64,000 bases of DNA from Gemmatimonadota bacterium (GTDB taxonomy: Bacteria; Gemmatimonadota; Gemmatimonadetes; Gemmatimonadales; GWC2-71-9): the NCBI GenBank assembly GCA_027294455.1, contig JAPULZ010000164.1, positions 33,057 to 97,056 on the forward strand, written 5' to 3'. How positions within the stretch are numbered: the first letter of the stretch is position 1; every line of letters begins with the position of its first letter. The notes under the pieces were generated by a model. The model saw nothing but the letters and a program-made list of their open reading frames with translations, had not been told where the DNA came from and made no database searches. A program made the translations under genes and the position numbers. This document shows positions 18,007 through 26,245 of the stretch, piece by piece.

Positions 18007-19308
18007 CTAACGATCCACCTCGCCCATCACGATATCGACGCTGGCATTGATCGCGATCAAATCGGAGAGGAGATGCCCCTCGGACATCTTCGGGAGCGCG
18101 GCGAGATTGATGAAAGCCGGTGGCCGGACTCGAAACCGGACCGGCTTCGCCGTCCCGTCGGATACGAAATAGTATCCCAGCTCACCTTTCGGGCCTTCGA
18201 TGGGCAGGTAGGCTTCGCCCACCGGCGCCTTGATCCCCTCCATGACTTGCTTGAAGTGGAAGATCATCGCTTCCATGTCGCTCATCGCCTGTGTTTTTGG
18301 CGGGAGCGAGATACGCGGATCGTCCACGTTGATCGGCCCATCCGGCAGCCGGTCGAGGGCCTGCTCGAGAATCCTCACCGATTGCCGCATTTCTTCGAAC
18401 CGGCACAGGTACCGGTCGTACACATCGCCGTGCTCGCCTACCGGAATCTCGAAGTCGTACGTCTCGTAATCGAGATACGGACGATTCTTGCGCACGTCGT
18501 ACGCAACGCCGCTCGCGCGGAGCATCGGACCGGAGAGAGAGTAGTTGATGGCATCCTCGCCGCTCATCAGCCCGATGCCCTGCATCCTGGCACACCAGAT
18601 CCCGTTCCGTGTGAGCAGCTGGTCGACCTCATCCAGCACGCTCGGGAACGTCTTGCAGAACTCCTGGAGGCCGGCTTCGAAACCGTCCGGGATATCCGCC
18701 ATGAGTCCGCCAACCCGGGTGAGACTCGTCGTGAGCCGCGCGCCGGTCCACATCTCCTGCAGGTTGTAGATTCGCTCCCGCTCCTGGAAAAGCCAAAGGA
18801 ACGGAGTGAAAGCGCCGATGTCGATACCGGTCGTGCCGGTCCACACCAGATGCGAGATGATGCGACTCATCTCACACGCGATCACGCGAAGGACCTTGCA
18901 GCGCTCGGTGATCTCCAGCCCTATCAGCTTCTCGACGGCCAACGCCAGGCACACGTTGTTGGACATCGGGGCGAGGTAATCCATGCGATCGGTGAGCGTC
19001 ACGATCTGGTTGTAGTAGCGATACTCCCCGAGCTTCTCGAATCCGCTGTGCAGATACCCGATGTGGGGAATCACCCGCACGACCACCTCGCCGTCCAGTT
19101 CTACGACCAGCCGCAACACCCCGTGGGTGGCCGGATGCTGCGGCCCGATGTTGACCAGCATGTGATCGCCACCGAGCTCGGGCTCATCTTCCCCGGTCAT
19201 GATCCCCGCCCCGACCGCCCCGACCTCCAAGGGGACGCGCCGCGGTTGGCCCTGGGGGTCGACGCCGCTGGTGGCCAGCTCGAGATCGATGGTGCGCTTG
19301 GTACCCAT
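18007..19308 (-). CDS. nuoD: NADH-quinone oxidoreductase subunit D
   Basis: A 433-residue 49-kDa-type subunit related to the large subunit of [NiFe] hydrogenases but without the Ni-binding Cys. Conserved quinone-site residues are in GPQHPATHGVLRL and in HIGYLHSGFEKLGE. The C-terminus ends IVMGEVDR as usual. An N-terminal extension of about 45 residues, rich in Gly and Glu, precedes the conserved region. ATG 19308 follows the nuoC stop after 2 bases; longer in-frame starts overlap nuoC. Confidence 0.95.
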   Translation of the reverse strand: MGTKRTIDLELATSGVDPQGQPRRVPLEVGAVGAGIMTGEDEPELGGDHMLVNIGPQHPATHGVLRLVVELDGEVVVRVIPHIGYLHSGFEKLGEYRYYNQIVTLTDRMDYLAPMSNNVCLALAVEKLIGLEITERCKVLRVIACEMSRIISHLVWTGTTGIDIGAFTPFLWLFQERERIYNLQEMWTGARLTTSLTRVGGLMADIPDGFEAGLQEFCKTFPSVLDEVDQLLTRNGIWCARMQGIGLMSGEDAINYSLSGPMLRASGVAYDVRKNRPYLDYETYDFEIPVGEHGDVYDRYLCRFEEMRQSVRILEQALDRLPDGPINVDDPRISLPPKTQAMSDMEAMIFHFKQVMEGIKAPVGEAYLPIEGPKGELGYYFVSDGTAKPVRFRVRPPAFINLAALPKMSEGHLLSDLIAINASVDIVMGEVDR

Positions 19309-19310
19309 GG

Positions 19311-19934
19311 CTATTGGTTCTCGGGATCCCCGACGGTGCCGCGCTCGCCTCGCGCCAGCCGTTCCCGCATATCGAGAGGCAACTCCAGGTACTCCTCGGC
19401 GATGGAAAGCTCGTTCATCGAATAGTGGGCTTCCGGGTTCGCGTTGAGGGCCTGGCGAACCTGCTCCGAACGCGAGAAACGCCCCCGCAGGGGAAAGTCC
19501 TTTCGCAGCGGGTGGCCCTCGGCGTAGGTCTCCCACATCAGAATGCGCCGCAGGTCGGGATGCCCCTCGAACCGCACGCCGAACATGTCGTAGACCTCCC
19601 GCTCCAACCAATTGGCGCCGTTGAAGAGGTCAACCACCGAATCCACTACGAGCTCGTCCGACTTGTCCAGTTCCACCTTGACCCGCAGCGGGGCGCCCCG
19701 CTGCATCGAGAACAGCTCGTACACGAGTTCGAGCGGCCGCTCCGCATCGCGGTACTCGACGGCGGTCACGTCCACCAGATAGCTGTAGTCCTGCCCGGGA
19801 TCGGTCTTGAGAAATTCAATGACATCGTGGAGTTTCCCCGCCTCGACGTAGACGATCGTGTCGCCACATGAGACCACGGCACGTTTGATTGGCTCCGCAA
19901 ACTTCTTCCGCAGGGCCTGAACTGAGGGATTCAA
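19311..19934 (-). CDS. nuoC: NADH-quinone oxidoreductase subunit C
   Basis: A 207-residue 30-kDa-type subunit. The signature NWLEREVYDMFGVRFEGHPDLRRIL followed by GHPLRKDFPL is complete. The start is TTG 19934, two bases after the nuoB TAG stop; no ATG gives the full N-terminus. C and D are separate genes here, unlike the fused NuoCD of enterobacteria. Confidence 0.94.
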   Translation of the reverse strand: MNPSVQALRKKFAEPIKRAVVSCGDTIVYVEAGKLHDVIEFLKTDPGQDYSYLVDVTAVEYRDAERPLELVYELFSMQRGAPLRVKVELDKSDELVVDSVVDLFNGANWLEREVYDMFGVRFEGHPDLRRILMWETYAEGHPLRKDFPLRGRFSRSEQVRQALNANPEAHYSMNELSIAEEYLELPLDMRERLARGERGTVGDPENQ

Positions 19935-19936
19935 GA

Positions 19937-20566
19937 CTAGCCCGACCGGGTTTGGTGCACGGAGTTGCCGAACGGCTCGGAGAGCTCATCCACCAGCCCG
20001 GGCGGCAGCCGCAGGCCGTTCTCACCGAGCACCTCCTCGTCGCGGATGGCGGAGTCGGCCAGCGTCTCGCCGCGCACCTTCTTTTGCAACATGAGGATGC
20101 CGTAGAGGAGCCCCTCCGGACGGGGCGGGCAGCCGGGAACGTACACGTCCACCGGCACGATGGTATCGATCCCCTGCACCATGGCATAGGTATCGAAGAT
20201 GCCCCCCGTCGACGCACACGCCCCCATGGAGATCACCCACTTGGGTTGGGGCATCTGATCGTAGATCCGCCGGATCACCGGTGCCAGCTTGAAGGGCAAT
20301 CGGCCCGCGCATATCAACACGTCGGCCTGCCGGGGCGAAAAGCTCATTCGCTCCATGCCGAACCGGGCGAGATCGAACCGGCTCGCGGCAGTGGCCATGA
20401 ACTCGATGGCGCAGCACGCCGTACCGAACGGCATGGGCCACAGGCTGTTGGACCGGCCCCAGTTGACCAGGAAATCGAGCTTGGTCGTGACCCAGTTCGG
20501 GGACACCGACGATACGACGGAAGATCCCTCGCCGGAGGTCGTGCCAGCCAGGCCGTCTAGTCCCAC
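19937..20566 (-). CDS. nuoB: NADH-quinone oxidoreductase subunit B (cluster N2)
   Basis: A subunit of about 209 residues holding the terminal [4Fe-4S] cluster N2. The ligands are the tandem Cys of [12 protein letters not shown], the Cys of GACASTGG and that of [11 protein letters not shown] 20566 is preferred: AGAGGAG lies eight bases upstream and the start overlaps the end of nuoA by 10 bases. A shorter start at GTG 20506 is possible. A much longer open frame upstream is antisense-free noise overlapping nuoA. Confidence 0.93.
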   Translation of the reverse strand: MGLDGLAGTTSGEGSSVVSSVSPNWVTTKLDFLVNWGRSNSLWPMPFGTACCAIEFMATAASRFDLARFGMERMSFSPRQADVLICAGRLPFKLAPVIRRIYDQMPQPKWVISMGACASTGGIFDTYAMVQGIDTIVPVDVYVPGCPPRPEGLLYGILMLQKKVRGETLADSAIRDEEVLGENGLRLPPGLVDELSEPFGNSVHQTRSG

Positions 20567-20913
20567 TCGAGCGCTCCTCTCTTCCAGGCGTAGGCGTGTC
20601 CGACCTCGAGCATCACGATGAAAATAGCCATCGCCAGGAGCCCCGTCAGGCCGAGCTTGCGGAAGGCCACGCCCCACGGAATCAAGAACACGACCTCGAT
20701 GTCGAACACGATGAACAACATCGCGATGAGGTAGAACTTGACGCTGAACCGCAGTCGAGCGCCGCCCAGCGGGGGCATGCCGGATTCGTACGGGGCGCCC
20801 TTCAGCTTGGTCGGCCTGCGGGGAGAGACGAGATGAGAAACCACCAACATTCCGATGCCGTTCGCGATGACGAACCCCGTCAGGAGGAGTATGGGAATAT
20901 ATTCCTGGATCAT
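20557..20913 (-). CDS. nuoA: NADH-quinone oxidoreductase subunit A
   Basis: A 118-residue three-helix membrane subunit and first gene of the nuo operon. YESGMPP followed by [28 protein letters not shown] is the family signature, with the conserved acidic FDIE in helix 2. ATG 20913 is the only sensible start. The promoter region is the 190-base gap shared with divergent dcd, which holds a palindrome at 20928. Confidence 0.95.
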   Translation of the reverse strand: MIQEYIPILLLTGFVIANGIGMLVVSHLVSPRRPTKLKGAPYESGMPPLGGARLRFSVKFYLIAMLFIVFDIEVVFLIPWGVAFRKLGLTGLLAMAIFIVMLEVGHAYAWKRGALEWD

Positions 20914-20927
20914 CGGACACAGCGCTC

Positions 20928-20941
20928 GTGAAATATTTCAC
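20928..20941. promoter_or_regulatory. Perfect 14-bp palindrome upstream of nuoA
   Basis: GTGAAATATTTCAC, a perfect AT-centred palindrome, ends 15 bases before the nuoA start in the nuoA/dcd divergent gap. Its position so close to the start codon would suit a repressor site or a site in the leader. No matching regulator is in the window and no clear -10/-35 pair was recognised nearby. Function is inferred from symmetry only. Confidence 0.45.
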
Positions 20942-21103
20942 GTATTCGTGACGCATGAACATACCCAGCCGCTCGAAGAGGGTCAAGCATGCCGGGAAGT
21001 GGCGTAAGCGTCGATGTGACGTATCTTTACGTGCCCAGTGAGCCAGTCTTCGGGAGCCCAAACCGGCCCCATCGCACCTCACCCAACGAGATACTGACAG
21101 CCC

Positions 21104-21664
21104 ATGTCGATCAAGTCTGACCGATGGATCACCAAGCAATCGCTCGAGCACCGCATGATCGAGCCGTTTGAAGCATCACAAGTTCGTTCGGGGGTCATCA
21201 GCTACGGCGTTTCCTCATACGGCTACGACATGCGCGTGGCGCGGGAGTTTCGCATCTTCACCAACGTGCATTCCCCCGTCGTCGATCCCAAGGCGTTCGA
21301 CGAGAGTTCGTTCGTGGAATTCGAGGGAGACGTGTGCACGGTGCCGCCCAATTCGTTCGCCCTGGCCCGGTCGGTCGAATACTTCCGCATCCCGCGGAAC
21401 GTGCTGACCCTCTGTGTCGGCAAGAGCACCTACGCACGATGCGGAATCATCACGAACGTCACGCCGTTCGAACCCGAGTGGGAGGGATACGTCACGTTGG
21501 AAATCTCCAACACGACCCCCCTCCCCGCCCGGATCTATGCTAACGAAGGAATCGCGCAGGTGGTGTTCTTCGAGGCGGATGCCGATGACATATGTGAGGT
21601 GTCCTACGCCGACAAGAAGGGAAAGTACCAGGCACAGAGGGGCGTTACACTGCCCAAGCCCTGA
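21104..21664 (+). CDS. dcd: dCTP deaminase
   Basis: A 186-residue trimeric deoxynucleotide deaminase, the usual length. Family features are [13 protein letters not shown] at the N-terminus, [10 protein letters not shown] (the nucleotide-binding loop), the catalytic-Glu strand [12 protein letters not shown], and [10 protein letters not shown]. It converts dCTP to dUTP for dTMP synthesis. Monofunctional versus bifunctional (dCTP deaminase/dUTPase) type cannot be settled by eye. Stand-alone gene, divergent from nuoA. Confidence 0.92.
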   Translation: MSIKSDRWITKQSLEHRMIEPFEASQVRSGVISYGVSSYGYDMRVAREFRIFTNVHSPVVDPKAFDESSFVEFEGDVCTVPPNSFALARSVEYFRIPRNVLTLCVGKSTYARCGIITNVTPFEPEWEGYVTLEISNTTPLPARIYANEGIAQVVFFEADADDICEVSYADKKGKYQAQRGVTLPKP

Positions 21665-21681
21665 CGACGTTTTTTGGGACT

Positions 21682-21763
21682 GCGATTGCAGAATGCAGAT
21701 TGGTCTCAAGAGCTAGCTACGTCACGGTCCTCGCCGTCGAGCCAATCTACAATCTGCAATCGC
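21682..21763. repeat. Imperfect inverted repeat, 22-bp arms
   Basis: Arms 21682-21703 and 21742-21763 match in 20 of 22 positions (core GATTGCAGA ... AGATTGG against its complement), separated by 38 bases. It fills the gap between the convergent dcd and DUF2914 genes and could fold into a long hairpin acting as a bidirectional transcription terminator, or be a relic of a mobile inverted-repeat element. The internal near-repeat of the ATTGCAGA type argues for a dispersed element. Confidence 0.55.
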
Positions 21764-21776
21764 TTGTCCCTCAGTC

Positions 21777-22172
21777 CTACTGAACCGAAAACCGAATCGT
21801 CTCCAACACGTTGCCGCTGTTGTCCCGAACCTCAACCCGCCAGTTCCCGGTCCACTCCGGCACGATCGCCTTGCTGCTGTGCGTGCGCCACGAGCTGCCT
21901 CCCACGTTGAGCTCCACGTCCGCCATCTCCTGGTCTTCCAGGAACCACACATGGCGAACGCTCGTCGAGCCCTCCGCTCCAGTGATCCGGGTCCAGCAAA
22001 AAAGTCTGCCGACATCGGCGGTGAACGTCGCGCCGGGGTCGACCGGCATCCGGTCAACCACGTCGCGGGCAATGGTGGATTCCTCGACGGCCAGGCTTTC
22101 CTGGGCCATCGCGGGAATCGAGATCGCGAGTCCCAGCGCGATCACCGGGATCAAGGCTAGTGGTGATCTCAT
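21777..22172 (-). CDS. Exported DUF2914 domain protein
   Basis: A 131-residue protein with a clear export signal (residues 1-23, cleavage near AMAQES). The mature part is a single DUF2914 domain: FTADVGRLFCWTRI, HVWFLEDQEMADVELNV and WTGNWRVEV, ending LETIRFSV. This domain usually sits at the end of TPR proteins; its function is unknown. ATG 22172 is chosen because AAGGGGGC lies just upstream and it yields the signal peptide; the open frame extends further without a better start. Confidence 0.8.
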   Translation of the reverse strand: MRSPLALIPVIALGLAISIPAMAQESLAVEESTIARDVVDRMPVDPGATFTADVGRLFCWTRITGAEGSTSVRHVWFLEDQEMADVELNVGGSSWRTHSSKAIVPEWTGNWRVEVRDNSGNVLETIRFSVQ

Positions 22173-22543
22173 GCTGCCCCCTTCGCAAAATGGTAGAAGG
22201 GCAGAGGATAGCCATCTGGCGCCCGCTTCGACGTGACAGCTGTCACTTTCAGCCGCCGAGGAGTTTCCTCCCGCTCGCACAGAAGTTCCCCCGGTCCGGA
22301 TCCGAAACCCGATACACAGGGCCGGAATGAGGGTCTTCATGTGCTGTCCCTCCGTAGCGATCCCAGTCCAAAAATTCCTTGCGATCCGCAAGTCTCCTGG
22401 TATCTTAACGATAACCGGTCATGGCGGTCGGTTGTGCCGGGCACTGCGTGGACCCGTTTCGTCCCCTCCAGCGAGGCCTTGCCCCCAGTGGCAGGGCGCC
22501 CAACTTGACCGCCTGACCGGGTTTTTCTTGCCCACTACCCAAC
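22173..22543. other. Intergenic region between DUF2914 and GNAT genes
   Basis: This 371-base divergent gap holds no convincing gene. A possible sigma-70-like promoter for the GNAT gene is TTGCGA (22379-22384), 16 bases, then TATCTT (22401-22406). It would leave a leader of about 130 bases that contains GC-rich stretches able to pair, but I recognise no riboswitch. Confidence 0.35.
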
Positions 22544-23353
22544 ATGGCCCCCACGATCCGACCGTTGGAATCGCATCAAGATTACGACGCATGCGTGGCG
22601 CTCCAACGTGAAACGTGGGGCCTCCGGTCGAGCGAGATCGTCCCCCCGGCCGTTCTCATGATCGCCCGGAAAACCGGTGGCGTCGCTTCCGGCGCCTTCG
22701 ATGCGGGCGGCGCATTGTTGGGGTGCGTGTTCGGCTTGACGGGATGGGAAGGCGGACGACTGGTCCACTGGTCCCACCTGCTGGCCGTCAAGCCGTCATG
22801 CCGGGACCGGGGCGTGGGCGCCAGCCTGAAGTGGCACCAGCGCGCCGAGCTCCTCGCGCTGGGAATCGATCGAATGATGTGGACGTACGACCCCCTGGTG
22901 GCACGTAACGCCCATGTGAATATCGTAAAGCTCGGTGCCGACGTGGTGGAATATGTCCAGGACATGTATCCCGGCGACGACGGCAACCTGGCTGACAGTG
23001 TCATTGGCAGCGATCGATTCGTCGTGTCGTGGGAGCTGCAAGCGCCCGAGGCGGAGCGTCCGCCGGACCCGGAAGACTGGACCTCGATCCCCCTGGCGAT
23101 GATCACGGGCGACGGAGTCGGAGCCACGCGCCGGTTTCCGACTGCACCGCTGGTCCGCGTCGAGATCCCGGCCGACATTCAGTCGTTGAAACAAGTCATG
23201 CCGGATGTGGCCAGGGCCTGGCGGGCAACGACACGAGAAATTTTTCAGCACTACCTGCAACGGGGTTACCGGATCGACGTATTCGTCCGCGACCCCGAAT
23301 GGGAGCGGTGTTTCTACGTGCTCACACGATCATCCAACCCGCAAGCGGCATAA
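22544..23353 (+). CDS. GNAT-family acetyltransferase (COG3375-like)
   Basis: A 269-residue protein. The N-terminal half has the acetyl-CoA fold: IRPLESHQDYDACVALQRETWG, the beta-4 strand VHWSHLLAVKPSCRDRGVGASLK (RxxGxG-type pyrophosphate loop) and MWTYDPLVARNAHVNI. The pattern YDPL..NAH/NI and the length match the predicted acetyltransferases of COG3375. The C-terminal third is less conserved and may bind the acceptor. The metallo-beta-lactamase gene begins two bases after its stop, so the pair is co-transcribed. Substrate unknown. Confidence 0.8.
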   Translation: MAPTIRPLESHQDYDACVALQRETWGLRSSEIVPPAVLMIARKTGGVASGAFDAGGALLGCVFGLTGWEGGRLVHWSHLLAVKPSCRDRGVGASLKWHQRAELLALGIDRMMWTYDPLVARNAHVNIVKLGADVVEYVQDMYPGDDGNLADSVIGSDRFVVSWELQAPEAERPPDPEDWTSIPLAMITGDGVGATRRFPTAPLVRVEIPADIQSLKQVMPDVARAWRATTREIFQHYLQRGYRIDVFVRDPEWERCFYVLTRSSNPQAA

Positions 23354-23355
23354 TC

Positions 23356-24267
23356 ATGGAGCGCATTGCCGACGGGGTCGGCCTGGTCGACCTGCATCAC
23401 GATGGTCGCCGATCGGTGATCGCCGCCGCCGTGCTCGAGACCGACAGCGGCGTGGCCGTCATCGATCCCGGACCGTCGGCCACGATCCCGGCGCTGCGCT
23501 CCGGTTTGCAGCAGGCGGGCCTAGACCTGTCGGACATCCGCGTCCTCCTCGCGACCCACATTCATCTCGACCACTCAGGCGCGTGTGGTACGCTGGTCCG
23601 CGCCGATCCGAACATCCAGGTGTTCGTCCACCAGCGCGGGGCCCCGCACATGGTAGACCCGTCCCGCCTCGTGAAGAGCGCCACCCGGCTGTTCGGCGAT
23701 CGCATGGATCGACTATGGGGAGAGTGCCTCCCGATCCCGCAAGAAAATCTTACCATACTCGAGGGCGATGAGATCATCCGCACAGACGGGCTGTGCCTCG
23801 ACGTGGCCTATACGCCGGGACATGCGTCGCACCACGTGAGTTATTTCCACAGCAAAACCGATATGGCGTTCGTCGGGGATACGAGCGGCGGCCGGATCCG
23901 AAACGGCACCATCGTCTTGCCGGCCACCCCGCCTCCCGACCTCGATCTCGACACAACGCGCACCAGCCTCCGGCGCATCGAGGCCTGGGAACCTCAGCGC
24001 TTGTTCGTGACGCATTTCGGCCCCGCATCCGGCGTGGCGGAGCACCACGCGCAACTAGAGGAACGGCTCGCGATATGGGCGGCCCGGGTCCGGGAATCGC
24101 TGCGGGACGACGAAACCGATGAAGTGCGGTGCCACCGCTTCGGGGAACTGGTGGGCCGCGAGCTGCGCGAAACACTCGATGACGAGGAAGCCGTGGCGTA
24201 CGAGCGGGGCGCACCACCTGGTCTATCCTGGTACGGCCTGGCGCGATACTGGAGAAAGAACACGTAG
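23356..24267 (+). CDS. Metallo-beta-lactamase-fold hydrolase
   Basis: A 303-residue hydrolase with the metal motif THIHLDHSG (His68, His70, Asp72, His73), then TPGHASHHVSY (third metal His), VGDTSGG (bridging Asp) and FVTHFGPASG (last His), so both metal sites look complete. An alpha-helical tail of about 60 residues follows. This resembles glyoxalase-II-like or ribonuclease-Z-like exporters of thioester hydrolysis; the exact substrate is not evident. ATG 23356 is used; the open frame upstream overlaps the GNAT gene. Confidence 0.85.
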   Translation: MERIADGVGLVDLHHDGRRSVIAAAVLETDSGVAVIDPGPSATIPALRSGLQQAGLDLSDIRVLLATHIHLDHSGACGTLVRADPNIQVFVHQRGAPHMVDPSRLVKSATRLFGDRMDRLWGECLPIPQENLTILEGDEIIRTDGLCLDVAYTPGHASHHVSYFHSKTDMAFVGDTSGGRIRNGTIVLPATPPPDLDLDTTRTSLRRIEAWEPQRLFVTHFGPASGVAEHHAQLEERLAIWAARVRESLRDDETDEVRCHRFGELVGRELRETLDDEEAVAYERGAPPGLSWYGLARYWRKNT

Positions 24268-24274
24268 TTCGTTT

Positions 24275-24304
24275 TGCCACTAGGGAACACAGAGAACACG
24301 GAGG
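24275..24304. repeat. Possible dispersed intergenic repeat fragment
   Basis: The stretch around 24281-24304 (AGGGAACACAGAGAACACGG core) has the look of the short dispersed repeats of the 'ACACAGAGAACACAGAG' kind seen in intergenic DNA of several environmental phyla. Only one copy is visible here, between convergent genes. Low certainty. Confidence 0.25.
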
Positions 24305-24344
24305 CCGAGGATCCAAGCCGTCCTCCCAGAAATGCCGGTTGAAC

Positions 24345-25538
24345 CTAGAAAAATCCGGTCAGCGACACATACCCCACGAACGGCAGCAACCCGAACTCCG
24401 AACCGGGCCCCGTCATCACATCGAAGCCCTGCCCCACTCCCCAGTAGGTCCCCACCCGAAGCCCCAGCTCGTCGCTCAACGAGTACGACCCAGCCACCCC
24501 AAACAAGGTGCTCGGATCTCGCAGGTTCCACAGCGTGAACAGATCCACGCCCATCAGCGCACTGATGCGGTAGCTGGCCTGGACCACGGCAGCGTCGCGC
24601 CCGATCACCTGCAGCTCGCCGCGTTGGCCGGCCGGCGATTGGGCAACGGTAACGATTTCCGACGCATCGGTGGCGCCGAAGTCGTCGTGTTGGTACTCGA
24701 TCACCAACACCAGATCCCGTCCGACGACGCCGAAGCGCCGATCGATGCCCACGGCTACGCGCCACACCGCCCCCGTCGGCTCGTCGCGGAACACGGCTTC
24801 GCTGCGTACCGCGGCCCCGGCCACGGTTCGGGTGAGGCCGGCGGAAGCGGCGAACCTGTCGTGCACGACGCCGCTCCACCCCTGGAGGTCCCAGCCGCGC
24901 CAACTCCCGTACGCTCGGCCCGCCGCCGTGATGGTGGTGGTTTCGTCGGGACCGTTCGCCGGCCGCAGCACCACATCGGCGCCGCTGAACGGACCGAGAA
25001 ACGCCTGGACCCTCAAGGCGTCGACACCACCGCGAAATTCACGAAATGGGTCCGAGGGATTGAAGGGTGTGAAAGGATCCGCCGGGGTGAGGACGAGGGT
25101 CGTGGCCCAGGAAATGGGCTGGCGACCCGCGCTGATCTCAACCACCTCGCCGAGTGCCGCCTTGATATTGATGCGGTCGAGGCGGTGAACCCAATGGACG
25201 TGCTCGGAATCCTCCAATGTCCAGTCGAGATTCAGCCAGTCGCCTTCGATGGGCGACACCAACACGCCGAGGACGGATCCGGCCGACGGATCGCTCGTGA
25301 GACTCAGCACGTGCTCGTACGCGATGTCGAACCACACCACCCCGACCGTATGCTCCGCCATGAAGCGCAGCCGCTGCACATCGGAGACGGCGGCCGAGGT
25401 CACAGATCCCTCGGCCTGACCGGTGGCGAAATTGAGATAGTATCCCCGAAGCCATGAGGGAAGTTGTTGTCCACGCAGGCCGCCGGGGCACATGGCCACG
25501 GCGAGCGCGAGCCATGCGGCGACGACGATGCCCCTCAT
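24345..25538 (-). CDS. Outer-membrane porin-like protein of the LolA/FtsX operon
   Basis: A 397-residue exported protein: export signal (residues 1-24, ending GGLRGQQ), then long alternating amphipathic strands with aromatic girdles and a last strand FGLLPFVGYVSLTGFF ending in Phe, as in barrel proteins recognised by the BAM machinery. GRQPISWATTLVLTPADPFTPFNP is a recognisable barrel-plug-like segment. It is the last gene of the five-gene operon; ATG 25538 overlaps the ATPase stop by four bases (ATGA). It likely completes an envelope-spanning transport or lipid-trafficking route; cargo unknown. Confidence 0.7.
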   Translation of the reverse strand: MRGIVVAAWLALAVAMCPGGLRGQQLPSWLRGYYLNFATGQAEGSVTSAAVSDVQRLRFMAEHTVGVVWFDIAYEHVLSLTSDPSAGSVLGVLVSPIEGDWLNLDWTLEDSEHVHWVHRLDRINIKAALGEVVEISAGRQPISWATTLVLTPADPFTPFNPSDPFREFRGGVDALRVQAFLGPFSGADVVLRPANGPDETTTITAAGRAYGSWRGWDLQGWSGVVHDRFAASAGLTRTVAGAAVRSEAVFRDEPTGAVWRVAVGIDRRFGVVGRDLVLVIEYQHDDFGATDASEIVTVAQSPAGQRGELQVIGRDAAVVQASYRISALMGVDLFTLWNLRDPSTLFGVAGSYSLSDELGLRVGTYWGVGQGFDVMTGPGSEFGLLPFVGYVSLTGFF

Positions 25539-26245
25539 CCCGTCGGCGTGACCAGTCGGTCCGATTCGATGGCACCGTCCACGAGGCGGATCAGGCGACG
25601 GGACCGCTCCATGACGCGCGGGTCGTGCGTGCAGAACAAGAACGTCGTTCCCAGTTCCTGATTGAATCGCTCCATGATGTCGAGCAACGTGGCGCTCGAC
25701 GCCGAATCGAGATTCGCCGTCGGCTCGTCGGCTAACACGATGGCGGGTTCGCCAATCACGGCCCGCACGACGGCCACTCGTTGTTGCTCGCCGCCCGACA
25801 GCTTGTTCGGCCAGCGGTCTTCGAGGCCCGCGATGCCGATGGCCTGAAACATCTCTCTCACGCGGCGATGGCGCTCGGCTTTCTCCACGCCACGAAGCAA
25901 CATCGAAAACTCGGCGTTCTCCAGCGCCGTCAGCACGGGCAGGAGGTTGTGGGCCTGAAAGATGAAGCCCACCCGATCGAGCCGGAGCCGTGCCAGCTGG
26001 TTTTCCGACAGGCCGGTGAGGTCCTGATCGCCAATCCACACGCTGCCGCGCGTGGGCCGCGTGAGTCCCCCGATCAGATTCAGCAGGGTCGTCTTCCCCG
26101 ATCCGGACGGGCCCGCCATTGCGAGGAAATCGCCCCGTTTCACCTCTAGGGACACGTCGCGCACGGCCTCCACGGCAATGCCGTCGTGCTCGAAGATCTT
26201 CCATACGCCGTCGGTGCGCACCGCGACGCCGTCGTTTGTCGTCAT
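25535..26245 (-). CDS. ABC transporter ATPase (LolD/MacB type)
   Basis: A 236-residue ATPase with Walker A GPSGSGKTT, the Q-loop FIFQAHNLLPVLTALEN, signature LSGGEQQRVA, Walker B IVLADEPT and the switch His in FCTHDPRV. The length and the LLPVLTALEN segment are typical of the LolD/MacB/FtsE class that drives mechanotransmission by FtsX-type permeases instead of membrane import. It overlaps the upstream permease by four bases and the downstream outer-membrane gene by four. Confidence 0.92.
   Translation of the reverse strand: MTTNDGVAVRTDGVWKIFEHDGIAVEAVRDVSLEVKRGDFLAMAGPSGSGKTTLLNLIGGLTRPTRGSVWIGDQDLTGLSENQLARLRLDRVGFIFQAHNLLPVLTALENAEFSMLLRGVEKAERHRRVREMFQAIGIAGLEDRWPNKLSGGEQQRVAVVRAVIGEPAIVLADEPTANLDSASSATLLDIMERFNQELGTTFLFCTHDPRVMERSRRLIRLVDGAIESDRLVTPTG

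Noticed and set aside
17677..19425. 582-codon plus-strand open frame
   Set aside because: Antisense to nuoD/nuoE; no recognisable domain.
20886..20912. GGAATATATTCC palindrome
   Set aside because: It lies inside the nuoA coding sequence (codons for EYIPI) and is probably coincidental.
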